From: Rubrimonas cliftonensis
GTDB taxonomy: Bacteria; Pseudomonadota; Alphaproteobacteria; Rhodobacterales; Rhodobacteraceae
DNA length: 51,961 nucleotides
Direction: 5' to 3'
Assembly: GCF_900107585.1 (NCBI RefSeq)
Contig: NZ_FNQM01000019.1
Span: 1 to 51,961, forward strand
The position numbers and the translations under genes are program-made. Below the pieces are notes generated by a model that ran no database searches, was not told the origin of the DNA, and saw nothing but the letters and a program-made list of their open reading frames with translations. The number at the start of each line of letters is the position of its first letter. Within the stretch, counting starts at the first letter, position 1. Of the stretch, positions 30,118 to 39,088 are shown piece by piece.

Positions 30118-31215
30118 TCAGAGGTCCAGCGAGTGCCCGGCCAGCAGCGCGTCGTCGACGTAGCCCAGCGAGCCGGACTTCATGTAGTCGAGATGGATCT
30201 TGAACACGCGCCTGGAGGCGTCGTCACGGTTGGCGTACTTGAACCAGATCGGCACGGCGACTTCGGTCATGATCTCGACGTCGTCCTGGCTGAGGCGCGT
30301 GACTTCGGTGCCGTCGGCCTCGAACTTGACCCAGCTCTCCTGATCCGCCTTCTGGATCGCGGCGTGGTGGTGGATGGAGTAGCTCTGCGTCTCCATCTCC
30401 ACGAACTGCTTCATCTGCGGGCTCAGCGCGTCCCAGGCGGCCTGGCCTACGGTGAGGTCCATGAGGTCGACCGGCTGGTAGACCGACATGAAGCCCGCCG
30501 GGCCCATCGAGATGTACTTCGTGACCTGGCTGAAGCCGAGGGCGTAGTTCACCGCCGGACCAACGTAGTCGGCCACGTCGATGGTGCCCTTCTCCAGAGC
30601 GGGGAAGATCTCCGAGCCGGGCAGCAGGGTCGTCTCGGCGCCGATCTCGGAGAACAGCTCCGCCACCATGCCGCCGGGCACGCGCATCTTGCGGCCCGCG
30701 AAGTCGTCGATCGAGCGGATCGGCACCTTCGAGTGGATGATGTTCGGGCCATGATGGATCGGGCCGACGAAATGCATGCCCTGCGCGGCATAGAGCTCGC
30801 GGGCGATGTCGAGGCCGCCGAGACCGTAATAGAACACGTCGAACTCGTGCGGGTTGCGCAGGCCGAGCGGATAGGAGGTGAGGAACACCGCCGCCGGGAT
30901 GATGCCCTGCGCATAGATCGTGAACGGGTTCACGGCCTCGAGCACACCGTTCTTCACGGCGTCGTAGAGCTGGAAGTCGCCCACGACGTCGTTGGCGCCG
31001 AAGGGCGTGAAGGCCAGCTCGCCGCCGGTCTTTTCCTGGATGCTGGCGCACCAGTCCTTGAAGATCTGCAGGCCGGCGCCGCCGGGCCAGGACGTCTGCA
31101 CGCGCCAGGTGGTCGTCTGGCCCTGCGCCGTGGCGATGGCCGGCGCGGCGAGAACGGCGCCGGCGCCGAGGGCGCCCGCGCGCAGGAAGTGTCGACGGTT
31201 CGTGAAGTCGGTCAT
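30118..31215 (-). CDS. dctP: TRAP transporter substrate-binding protein (DctP)
   Basis: A 365-residue periplasmic binding protein. The N-terminus TNRRHFLRAGALGAGAVLA is a twin-arginine (Tat) signal. The mature part begins TTTWRVQTSWPGG and contains the TRAP-family arginine region RKMRVPGGMVAELFSEIGAE, LPGSEIFPALEKGTIDVADYVGP and GFMSVYQP. The pattern fits the TakP-like branch that binds 2-oxo or other monocarboxylates, but the ligand is not certain. GGGAGG precedes the ATG at 31213-31215. It heads the dctPQM operon and is divergent from the flavoprotein gene. Confidence 0.93.
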   Translation of the reverse strand: MTDFTNRRHFLRAGALGAGAVLAAPAIATAQGQTTTWRVQTSWPGGAGLQIFKDWCASIQEKTGGELAFTPFGANDVVGDFQLYDAVKNGVLEAVNPFTIYAQGIIPAAVFLTSYPLGLRNPHEFDVFYYGLGGLDIARELYAAQGMHFVGPIHHGPNIIHSKVPIRSIDDFAGRKMRVPGGMVAELFSEIGAETTLLPGSEIFPALEKGTIDVADYVGPAVNYALGFSQVTKYISMGPAGFMSVYQPVDLMDLTVGQAAWDALSPQMKQFVEMETQSYSIHHHAAIQKADQESWVKFEADGTEVTRLSQDDVEIMTEVAVPIWFKYANRDDASRRVFKIHLDYMKSGSLGYVDDALLAGHSLDL

Positions 31216-31333
31216 CTGGATAGCCTCCCGTTGGATCGCGGCGCAGCAGGGCCGCGACGGGGCCGCTTGACGGGCCCGCATCGCTTTGCCTACCGCGCGA
31301 TCAGTCGGAGAGCAATGATGTCGCAGTCGCGAG

Positions 31334-31347
31334 GCAATCGCGATTGC
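31334..31347. promoter_or_regulatory. 14-bp palindrome in the divergent dctP/flavoprotein spacer
   Basis: GCAATCGCGATTGC is a perfect palindrome between the dctP start (31215) and the flavoprotein start (31447), a natural place for an operator controlling the TRAP operon. No regulator gene is adjacent. Confidence 0.3.
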
Positions 31348-31446
31348 GTTTGTTGCGGCGCAGTATCGGGCTGCGCGGCGGTCGGAGGCGGGCGCAGGGC
31401 GGTCGCGGCGATTGACGCCGCCGCGCCGGCGGGCGAAAGCGCCGGC

Positions 31447-32652
31447 ATGTCCGCAGGCAACCCGATCAACGCAGTGATCGTCGGCGCCGGCCCGGCGGGC
31501 CTCGCCGCGGCGGAGACGCTCGCGCAGGGCGGGGCGCGCGTCACGGTGCTGGAGCGGATGCCGAGCGCTGCCCGCAAGTTCCTGATGGCCGGGCGCGGCG
31601 GGCTGAACCTCACCCACGCCGAGCCCGAGCCGGTCTTCCGCGCCCGCTATGGCGGGGCCGCCGTCCCGCTCGCCGCCGCGCTCGACGCCTTCCCCCCGCA
31701 GGCGCTGCGCGACTGGGCCGACGGGCTGGGGGCGGAGACCTTCACGGGCTCCTCGGGCCGTGTCTTTCCCAAGGCGATGAAGGCCTCGCCGCTGCTCAGG
31801 GCATGGCTGCGGCGGCTTGAGGGGCTTGGCGTGCGGCTGGTCACGCGGGCGCGCTGGACGGGCTTCGTCGAGGGCGGCGTGAGCGTGGAGGGCGCCTACC
31901 CGATCGCCGCGCAGGCGGTCGTGCTGGCCTGCGGCGGCGCGAGCTGGCCGCGGCTGGGGTCCGACGGCCGCTGGACCGCCGCGCTGCCGCCGGGCGCCGT
32001 CGCGCCGCTGGTCCCGGCCAACTGCGGCTTCCGCGTCGACTGGCCCGAGGGCTTCGCGGCGCGCTGGGCCGGCGTCCCCCTCAAGGGCGCGGCCTTCTCC
32101 CATGGCGGGACGAGCCTGCGCGGCGAGGCGACGGTGACGGCGCAGGGCGTGGAGGGCGGCGCGATCTACGCGCTCTCGGCCGCGCTGCGCGAGAGCGTCG
32201 CGCGCGACGGCGCCGCGGCGCTGGCGGTCGATCTCAAGCCCGACCTGTCCGCCGCGAAGCTCGCCGCGAAGCTCGAAGCGCAGCGCCCGGGCCTCTCGCG
32301 CGCCAACCGTTTGCGCCGGCTCGGGCTGTCGCCGCTCGCCGCGGCGCTGGCGCGGCTGGGCGGGGAGGCGTCCAAGCCGGAGGCGCTCGCCGCCGCTATC
32401 AAGGCCGTCCCGCTTCGGCTGACGGCGACGGCGGGGCTGGAGCGCGCGATCTCCACCGCCGGCGGCCTGCGCTGGGATGCGCTGGACGCGACGCTGATGC
32501 TGCGCGACCGCCCCGGCGTATTCGCCTGCGGCGAGATGCTGGACTGGGAGGCGCCCACCGGCGGCTACCTGCTTCAGGCCAGCATCGCCACGGGCCGGCT
32601 TGCGGGAAGCTCGGCGCTCGACTGGCTTTCCCGCGAGGCCCCGCCGGGCTAA
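31447..32652 (+). CDS. HI0933-like NAD(P)/FAD-dependent oxidoreductase (TIGR03862-type flavoprotein)
   Basis: A 401-residue flavoprotein. The N-terminus NAVIVGAGPAGLAAAETLAQGG is the dinucleotide-binding fold, closely followed by FLMAGRGGLNLTHAEP, a signature of the HI0933/YhiN family. VVLACGGASWPRLGSDG and a C-terminal GVFACGEMLDWEAPTGGYLLQASIATGR complete the pattern. Family members have no settled physiological reaction. The start at 31447 is chosen because homology begins at once; the ribosome binding site is weak. aroC follows 30 bases later on the same strand, so the two may be cotranscribed. Confidence 0.87.
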   Translation: MSAGNPINAVIVGAGPAGLAAAETLAQGGARVTVLERMPSAARKFLMAGRGGLNLTHAEPEPVFRARYGGAAVPLAAALDAFPPQALRDWADGLGAETFTGSSGRVFPKAMKASPLLRAWLRRLEGLGVRLVTRARWTGFVEGGVSVEGAYPIAAQAVVLACGGASWPRLGSDGRWTAALPPGAVAPLVPANCGFRVDWPEGFAARWAGVPLKGAAFSHGGTSLRGEATVTAQGVEGGAIYALSAALRESVARDGAAALAVDLKPDLSAAKLAAKLEAQRPGLSRANRLRRLGLSPLAAALARLGGEASKPEALAAAIKAVPLRLTATAGLERAISTAGGLRWDALDATLMLRDRPGVFACGEMLDWEAPTGGYLLQASIATGRLAGSSALDWLSREAPPG

Positions 32653-32682
32653 GACCCCGCCCGACGACCGGGGAGAGCGTTC

Positions 32683-33783
32683 ATGTCCTACAACAGCTTC
32701 GGCCACCTGTTCCGCGTCACCACCTGGGGCGAGAGCCATGGCCCGGCGCTGGGCGCGACGGTGGACGGCTGCCCGCCCGGCGTGCCGCTGAGCGAGGCTG
32801 ACATCCAGCCCTGGCTCGACCGCCGCCGCCCCGGCCAGAGCCGCTACACCACCCAGCGGCAGGAGCCCGACCAGGTCGAGATCCTCTCCGGCGTCTACGA
32901 AGGCCGTGCGACGGGCGCGCCGATCCAGCTGATGATCCGCAACCAGGACCAGCGCTCGAAGGACTATTCCGAGATCGCCGAGAAATTCCGCCCCGGCCAC
33001 GCCGACATCGCCTATCACCTGAAGTACGGCCTGCGCGACCCGCGCGGCGGCGGGCGCTCCTCGGCGCGCGAGACGGCGGCGCGGGTGGCCGCCGGCGGCG
33101 TCGCGCGCGCGGCGCTGGCGATGCTGGCGCCGGGGCTGCGCGTGCGCGGCGCAATGGCGGCCATGGGCGCCCACGCCGTCGAGCGCGCGCGGTGGGACTG
33201 GGCGGAGGTCGACCGCAATCCCTTCTTCTGCCCCGATGCCGATACGGCGGAAGCGTGGGGCGTGGAGCTCGACGCCATCCGCAAGGCCGGCGCCTCAATC
33301 GGCGCGGTGATCGAGGTGCGCGCCGAGGGTGTGCCGCCGGGCCTCGGCGCGCCGATCTACGGCAAGCTCGACGCCGACATCGCGGCCGCGCTCATGTCGA
33401 TCAACGCCGTCAAGGGCGTGGAGATCGGCGCGGGCTTCGCCGCCGCCGCGCTCGACGGGGTCGAGAACGCCGACGAGATCAGCATGGGCCCCGACGGGCC
33501 GGTGTTCGCCTCCAACCACGCCGGCGGCATTCTGGGCGGCATCAGCACCGGGCAGGACGTCGTGGCGCGCTTCGCGGTGAAGCCGACCTCCTCGATCCTC
33601 ACGCCGCGCGCCACCATCACTCGCGCCGGCGAGCCGACCGAGATCGTCACCAAGGGCCGCCACGACCCCTGCGTGGGCATCCGCGCCGTGCCGGTCGGCG
33701 AGGCCATGCTCGCCTGCGTCCTGCTCGACCACGTCCTGCGCGACCGGGGGCAGACGGGGGGCGTAAGGGGACAAATCGGTTAG
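32683..33783 (+). CDS. aroC: Chorismate synthase
   Basis: A 366-residue enzyme converting 5-enolpyruvylshikimate-3-phosphate to chorismate with reduced FMN, last step of the shikimate pathway. The N-terminus [20 protein letters not shown], the [13 protein letters not shown]-like [29 protein letters not shown] and [18 protein letters not shown] are family signatures. The tail ([17 protein letters not shown]) resembles the normal end in Rhodobacteraceae as I recall it, so the gene appears complete even though AT-rich foreign DNA begins right after its stop. GGGGAGAG precedes the ATG. Confidence 0.96.
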   Translation: MSYNSFGHLFRVTTWGESHGPALGATVDGCPPGVPLSEADIQPWLDRRRPGQSRYTTQRQEPDQVEILSGVYEGRATGAPIQLMIRNQDQRSKDYSEIAEKFRPGHADIAYHLKYGLRDPRGGGRSSARETAARVAAGGVARAALAMLAPGLRVRGAMAAMGAHAVERARWDWAEVDRNPFFCPDADTAEAWGVELDAIRKAGASIGAVIEVRAEGVPPGLGAPIYGKLDADIAAALMSINAVKGVEIGAGFAAAALDGVENADEISMGPDGPVFASNHAGGILGGISTGQDVVARFAVKPTSSILTPRATITRAGEPTEIVTKGRHDPCVGIRAVPVGEAMLACVLLDHVLRDRGQTGGVRGQIG

Positions 33784-35116
33784 TTGTACTTTTTGTGGCT
33801 TTTAACGACGGAGGCGCACATAGGCTCTAAAAACTGGATCTAAAAATTCGTAGGTCCCACGTAGATCAGCCTTTTTAACGAGAGCGGGTCCAAATTTTTT
33901 GTCAATTAGCCTTGGAACAAGTTGATCCATATGGTCGATCTCTAGTTCCTGTGCTGTTGAACGCACACTTTTTAAGCTTACGCCACCTTCGATGTCATCA
34001 AGTGAAACTTGTTCTTCTGCAAGCAATGTCAAAAGTGTAGCCCGGCCTTCGCTGTCCCCTATGGCGTTTTGATATCGCCTTTCAAGGGTTGGAAAAGCTT
34101 CTCCCTTGCGTATATCATCCAAAACCATATTCAGCACCGTGATGCCAATATCGTTTGAGCCAGTTTGATTCCCCTTTTCGACGCAAGACTTTCCGATCAA
34201 TTGAGCAAAGTACGTATATCCCAGCGATATTTCATGTATTTTATTTATTACCTGCTCTTCGGATTTTATATGACCGCCGAACAATTCTTCTGCGGTCGAA
34301 AATATCATTGAAATTTCGCTGAGGTTCATTGGAGTTACGTGCGCATACCCTTGCTCGACAAGGCGCTCGATTGACTCATGATCATCGACCAAATCGTTAA
34401 GGTCGTCTGAAATTCCAGATATCGCAAACTTTAATTTGTCCGAGCTAAGTGATTTGATTAAAGATCCAATTCCAGTTCTGTCCCTTATAATATCAAACTC
34501 GTCTATGAAAATTATAAGTCCGTCTCTCCTATTCCAAAAATTATTGTTATGGGGCACGATAGATGAGCAAAAATCTCTAAAAGTTTGAATAATATCAGAT
34601 CTCAAATTTGCTGAATATTTTTCCGCATTTTCGCCTTTTGATCCCTACTTTAGAATTTTTAAATCGGTCGATTGATCGTTAGAATTACTTCTTGTGAACT
34701 CAGCCAGCTCTTTTCCCCGGTCTGGCACTAATCGCAGAAGGCCATCTTCAGAATCGGTATCAGTGCAAATCCGTAATAGTAACTCTTCGGCGTTCTCGAT
34801 TTTCGAGTCACATGTGTAGAATACAGTATAATAACGTCTTTTTCTTTCGGGAATTAAATGGTGTAGCCCAGCGCGCGTGACAATCTCATAATCGCCATTC
34901 GCAATCAATTGTATTTGCCGCATGAGCGACGATTTCCCAACGCCCCGTTTTCCAAAAACAGCAATAAGACTTGAGGTAGTATTCACTGCTCGCATGGCGT
35001 TGCTGATAAGTTGCGTTCTGCCAACAAAACGTTGAGGATCTTTAATAACTGCAGAGGTGAATCCAACTTCAGGATCTAGTAGATGAAACATGATTGGCTC
35101 CTCGGTTGAGCGTACA
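33784..35116. mobile_element. AT-rich, probably horizontally acquired insert between aroC and dnaE2
   Basis: Base composition drops sharply from about 70% GC to below 45% exactly at the aroC stop, and returns just past the dnaE2 stop. Codon use of the gene inside (AAT, ATA, TTA rich) differs from every other gene in the window. The segment carries a single ATPase gene and no transposase or integrase. The outermost bases read TGTAC at the left and GTACA at the right, a 5-base inverted match too short to prove transposon ends. Acquisition by recombination or as transposon cargo is inferred. Confidence 0.65.
33802..35091 (-). pseudogene. AAA/Orc1-like ATPase gene interrupted by an in-frame amber codon
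   Basis: One frame of 430 codons runs from the ATG at 35089-35091 (GAGGAG upstream) to 33802, broken only by a TAG at 34645-34647 (codon 149). Before it lie DPQRFVGRTQLI and the Walker A GKRGVGKSS (47-55); after it lie GLIIFIDEFDII (Walker B, about 192-200), a sensor-like FAISGISDD, and a C-terminal helical part ending TYEFLDPVFRAYVRLRR, like a winged-helix end of Orc1/Cdc6-like or STAND-like ATPases. Splitting would separate Walker A from B, and the downstream half has only a TTG (34603-34605) without a ribosome binding site. It is thus a recent nonsense mutant, a readthrough gene, or a sequencing error. No partner gene is present; the function is unknown. Confidence 0.8.
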
Positions 35117-38071
35117 TTAACTGGTTTCTTGTGGGGTCAAAAGCCCCCGCAGCAGCGCGAGCGGGTGGGCGCGCAGGGTGAGGCGCAGGGCGACGTAGTC
35201 CTCCACCACCTGCTCGCCCTCGGTGAGCTTCGGCAGATGTGCCGCCGGCTCGACGATCCCCTCGCCGTCGGGCGCAAACAGCGGCAGCGGCGCGTCGCCG
35301 GCCACGGCCTTCGCGGCCCAGAGCGCCTCGCGCCGGTCGAGCCCGAGGCTTGCGAAGGCGTCGGCCTCCGCCAGCCGCGCCAGCGCGGGCGGCGGCGCGC
35401 CGGCGCGCCGCCAGACGTCCTCCACCGCCGCATAGCCGTTGCCGCGCGCAGCCGAAATCCAGCGCGCGTCCTCCTCGCCCAGCCCCTTGATCTGGCGGAA
35501 GCCCAGCCGCAGGGCGAGCGCCCCGTCGGCGTCGCGCTCGATGGCGTTGTCCCAGTAGCTCGCGTTGACGCAGACCGGACGCACCCGCACGCCATGGGCG
35601 CGGGCGTCGCGCACGATCTGCGCCGGGGCGTAGAACCCCATCGGCTGCGAGTTCAGCAGCGCGCAGGCGAAGATCGCGGGGTGGAAGCGCTTGATCCAGG
35701 CCGAGGCGTAGACCAGCAGCGCGAAGCTCGCCGCGTGGCTCTCGGGGAAGCCGTATTCGCCGAACCCCTCGATCTGGCTGAAGCAGCGTTCGGCGAAATC
35801 CGGCTCGTGGCCGTTCGCCAGCATCCCCGCCACGAAGCGTTCGCGGAAGGTGTGGATCGTGCCGGTCTTGCGGAAGGTGGCGAGCGCGCGGCGCAGGCGG
35901 TCGGCCTCGCTTGGGTCGAACCCGGCGCCGATGATGGCGATCTGCATCGCCTGCTCCTGAAACAGCGGCACGCCCAGCGTCTTGCCGAGCACCTCGCCGA
36001 GCGCGTTGGAGGGAAACGACACCGGCTCCTCGCCGCGCCGCCGCCGCAGATAGGGGTGAACCATGTCGCCCTGGATGGGGCCGGGCCGCACGATGGCGAC
36101 CTCGATCACGAGGTCGTAGAAGCAGCGCGGGCGCATCCGCGGCAGGAAGTTCATCTGCGCGCGGCTCTCGACCTGGAACACGCCTACCGAATCCGCCGCG
36201 CACAGCATGTCGTAGACCGCCGGCTCCTCGGCGGGGATCGAGGCGAGCCCGTAGCGCACCCCGTGGTGCTGTTCGATCAGCGCGAAGGCCTTGCGGATGC
36301 AGGTGAGCATCCCGAGGCTCAGCACGTCGATCTTGAGGATGCCCAGCGCGTCGATGTCGTCCTTGTCCCATTCGATGACGGTGCGGTCCTCCATCGCGGC
36401 GTTCTCGATGGGCACGAGCTCGTCGAGCCGCCCGCTGGTGATGACGAAGCCGCCGACATGCTGGGAGAGGTGGCGCGGGAAGCCGGTGATCTCGCGGCAG
36501 AGCGCCAGCGTCAGGGCGAGGCGGCGGTCGGTCGGGTCGAGGCCGATCTCGCGGATGCGGTCCTCCGGCACGCCTTCGGAGCCCCAGCCCCAGGTCTGGC
36601 TGGCGATGGCGGCGACGGCGTCCTCCCCCAGCCCCATGGCGCGGCCCACTTCGCGGATGGCGCGGCGGGCGCGGTAGTGGATGACGGTGGCGCAGAGGCC
36701 GGCGCGCTCGCGGCCGTAGCGCCGGTAGATGTGCTGGATCACCTCCTCGCGGCGCTCGTGCTCGAAATCCACGTCGATGTCGGGCGGCTCGTCGCGGGCC
36801 TCGGAGACGAAGCGCTCGAACACCATCGAGCCGATCTCCGGCCCGATCGCGGTGATCCCCAGCGCGTAGCACACCACGGAGTTCGCCGCCGAGCCGCGCC
36901 CCTGGCACAGGATGCCGCGCGAGCGCGCGAAGGCCACGATGTCGCGCACTGTCAGGAAATAGCGCGCGTAGCCGAGCTTGCCGATGAGGTTCAGTTCGCG
37001 GTCGGCCATGGCGCGGGGTTTTTCGGGAACGCCGTCGGGGTAGCGCCAGGCGAGGCCCTCGGCGGCGAGCCGGGCGAGGCGCTCCTGCGCCGTCTCCCCG
37101 CCGCTTTCCTCGTCAGGGTATTCGTAGGCGAGCTGGTCGAGGGAGAAGCTCACGCGGCCCGCGATCTCCATGGTGCGGTCCACCGCCTCCGGGTGCGCCG
37201 CGAACAGGCGGCGCATCTCGGCCTCGTCGCGCAGCCGGGCCTCGGCGTTGGCCAGCGCGGCGCGGCCGAGCCGCTCGACCGTGGTCCCGAGGCGGATCGC
37301 GGTCAGCACGTCGGCGAGCGCCCGGCGGCGGGCGGCGTGCATCATGGCGCCGGAGAGGGCGACGAGCGGCGCGCCGCTCCGCTCCGCGAGGCGCGCGGCG
37401 GCCATGAGGCGCGCGGCGTCGCGGCCGTCATGGCGGGGGTGGGCGGCGGTGAAGACATGGCCGGGGAAGCGGCGCGTCCAGCGTCGCGCGGCCTGCGCCG
37501 TCAGGCCCGCGCCGCGCTGCGAGGGCGCCGCCTCTTGCGCGGGGTCGAGGTCTCCGCCGTGCAGCAGCAGGATCATGCCCTCGCCCCAGGCCTCGAGGTC
37601 TTCCGCGCGCAGGATGCAGGCGCCCTTGGCGGCGCGGCGCTTGCCGAGGGTGAGCAGGCGGCAGAGCCGGCCCCAGGCGGCGCGGTCGGTCGGGATGGCG
37701 GTGACGTCGGGGTGGCCCTCGAAGGCCAGCCGGCTCGCGGCGAGCAGCCGCGGCGCCGAGCGCGCCGCCAGCGCCACGGGCTCCGCCTTCGGCGCGGGGA
37801 TGTTGCCGCCGGCGTCGTGCTTGCCGCGGGCGCCGCGCGCCGCGACGTCCGCAGAGGTGACGCCGCGCTTCTCGCGCAGCGCCGCCGCCTGCTCCCGCGC
37901 GATCTCGCGCGCCGCGACATGGGCGCGGACGACGCCGGCCAGCGTGTTGCGGTCGGCGATGGCGATGGCCTCAAGGCCGAGTTCCGCGGCGCGCGCCACC
38001 ATCTCCTCGGGGTGCGAGGCGCCGGTGAGGAAGGTGAAGTTGGAGGTTGCGGAGAGGTCGGCGAAGGGCAT
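35117..38071 (-). CDS. dnaE2: Error-prone DNA polymerase DnaE2, C-terminally truncated
   Basis: A C-family polymerase used with ImuA/ImuB in SOS mutagenesis. The PHP domain starts FADLSATSNFTFLTGASHPEE; GILCQGRGSAANS and PPDIDVDFEHERR (near residue 430) carry the polymerase aspartates; FSQIEGFGEYGFPESHAASFALLVY, the helix-hairpin-helix region IKGLGEEDARWI and VVEDYVALRLTLRAHPLALLR follow. The protein then stops after TPQETS at 984 residues, whereas DnaE2 normally continues ~80-130 residues through an OB-fold to the end. The last codons coincide with the start of the AT-rich insert. No imuA/imuB or LexA box lies directly upstream. It may be inactive or altered in SOS mutagenesis. Confidence 0.9.
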   Translation of the reverse strand: MPFADLSATSNFTFLTGASHPEEMVARAAELGLEAIAIADRNTLAGVVRAHVAAREIAREQAAALREKRGVTSADVAARGARGKHDAGGNIPAPKAEPVALAARSAPRLLAASRLAFEGHPDVTAIPTDRAAWGRLCRLLTLGKRRAAKGACILRAEDLEAWGEGMILLLHGGDLDPAQEAAPSQRGAGLTAQAARRWTRRFPGHVFTAAHPRHDGRDAARLMAAARLAERSGAPLVALSGAMMHAARRRALADVLTAIRLGTTVERLGRAALANAEARLRDEAEMRRLFAAHPEAVDRTMEIAGRVSFSLDQLAYEYPDEESGGETAQERLARLAAEGLAWRYPDGVPEKPRAMADRELNLIGKLGYARYFLTVRDIVAFARSRGILCQGRGSAANSVVCYALGITAIGPEIGSMVFERFVSEARDEPPDIDVDFEHERREEVIQHIYRRYGRERAGLCATVIHYRARRAIREVGRAMGLGEDAVAAIASQTWGWGSEGVPEDRIREIGLDPTDRRLALTLALCREITGFPRHLSQHVGGFVITSGRLDELVPIENAAMEDRTVIEWDKDDIDALGILKIDVLSLGMLTCIRKAFALIEQHHGVRYGLASIPAEEPAVYDMLCAADSVGVFQVESRAQMNFLPRMRPRCFYDLVIEVAIVRPGPIQGDMVHPYLRRRRGEEPVSFPSNALGEVLGKTLGVPLFQEQAMQIAIIGAGFDPSEADRLRRALATFRKTGTIHTFRERFVAGMLANGHEPDFAERCFSQIEGFGEYGFPESHAASFALLVYASAWIKRFHPAIFACALLNSQPMGFYAPAQIVRDARAHGVRVRPVCVNASYWDNAIERDADGALALRLGFRQIKGLGEEDARWISAARGNGYAAVEDVWRRAGAPPPALARLAEADAFASLGLDRREALWAAKAVAGDAPLPLFAPDGEGIVEPAAHLPKLTEGEQVVEDYVALRLTLRAHPLALLRGLLTPQETS

Positions 38072-38122
38072 GGGCGTTCATCCGCCTGGCGCGGCCGCTG
38101 GGGCGCGCGTAGCCTTGGCCCC

Positions 38123-39067
38123 ATGGCGCACGCGGTCTTCACCCATGCCGACGGGTCGATCTATGACGACCACCCCGAGGAGCGCTATCATTTTCCGCGC
38201 ACCTACCTGAACGCCGTGCGGCGCGCGGAGGGCGACTGGATCGTCTACTACGAGCCGCGCCGCGCCGCGGCGGGGGGCGGCGCCGGGCGTCAGGTCTATT
38301 TCGCCGTGGCGCGCGTCGTCGGGATCGAGCGCGACCCCCGCGACGAGGGGCATTTCTACGCCCGGATGGCCGACTACCTGCCGTTCCCGTCGCCGCCGGG
38401 GTTCCGCGAGGGCGACGCCTATCTCGAAAGCCTGCTGCGGCGCGCGGACGGCGCGACCAACAAGGGCGCCTTCGGCCGGTCCGTGCGCGACCTTCCGGCG
38501 CCGGAGTTCGACGCCATCTGCGCGCTGGGCTTCTCGGGGGTCAGGCCCGCGCTCGGTCCCGAGGACTGGGCGCAGGACTGGGCGCAGGACGCCTCGCCCG
38601 GCCTTCCCGAGCCCGCCGGCTTGTCCGATGTCGTGGCAGGCTTCGACCGGGGCGCGGCGCCGCGACGGATCGTTGAGCAGCTCGTCTCCCGGCCGTTCCG
38701 AGAGGCCGCCTTCGCGCGACAGGTCAAGGCGGCCTACGGCCAGACCTGCGCGCTGACCGGCCTGCGCATCCTGAACGGCGGCGGCAGGCCGGAGGTTCAG
38801 GCGGCGCATATCCGCCCGGTTCACCACGACGGCCCTGACACGGTGCGCAACGGCCTTGCGCTGAGCGGCACGGCGCACTGGATGTTCGACCGCGGCCTTG
38901 TCTCGGTGGATGACGACCTGTCGATCCTCGTCGCGCGCGACCGGCTGCCGGCCGAGGCGGCGCGGCTCCTGAACACGGACGGGCGGCTGCGCGCGCCGCC
39001 CGGCCCGGCGCTCAGGCCGCATCCGCGCTTTCTCGCGCACCATCGAGAGGCGATCTTCAAGGGTTAG
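38123..39067 (+). CDS. HNH endonuclease family protein
   Basis: A 314-residue protein divergent from dnaE2 (51 bases apart). The N-terminal ~120 residues (DDHPEERYHFPRTYLNAVRR, DWIVYYEPRR, VYFAVARVVGIERDP, FYARMADYLPF) look like a small nucleic-acid-reading barrel of the PUA/EVE/SRA type, inferred from fold pattern. The C-terminal HNH region has CALTGLRI, VQAAHIRPV, NGLALSGTAHWMFDRGL with the His-Asn-His series. Such two-part proteins are plausible modification-sensing nucleases, but no activity is proven. A short WAQDWAQD duplication lies mid-protein. The start has no strong ribosome binding site. Confidence 0.8.
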   Translation: MAHAVFTHADGSIYDDHPEERYHFPRTYLNAVRRAEGDWIVYYEPRRAAAGGGAGRQVYFAVARVVGIERDPRDEGHFYARMADYLPFPSPPGFREGDAYLESLLRRADGATNKGAFGRSVRDLPAPEFDAICALGFSGVRPALGPEDWAQDWAQDASPGLPEPAGLSDVVAGFDRGAAPRRIVEQLVSRPFREAAFARQVKAAYGQTCALTGLRILNGGGRPEVQAAHIRPVHHDGPDTVRNGLALSGTAHWMFDRGLVSVDDDLSILVARDRLPAEAARLLNTDGRLRAPPGPALRPHPRFLAHHREAIFKG

Positions 39068-39088
39068 GCGGCGCCGGGCCATGCGACT

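Noticed and set aside
31216-33174. Minus-strand frame extending dctP upstream by over 600 codons
   Set aside because: It runs antisense to aroC and the flavoprotein gene; dctP has its own Tat signal and ribosome binding site at 31215.
33771-35132. Transposon ends with GGGG target duplication around the ATPase gene
   Set aside because: The inverted similarity is imperfect, GGGG is low-complexity in this GC context, the left part seems to be native aroC coding sequence, and no transposase is present. Kept only as a low-interest lead.
35090-38122. Very long plus-strand frame opposite dnaE2 running into the HNH gene
   Set aside because: Only the part from 38123 has a recognisable product; the rest is the antisense of dnaE2.
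38072-38122. LexA box directly upstream of dnaE2
   Set aside because: Only one GTTC half-site (38075) is present; the second half at the right spacing is missing.
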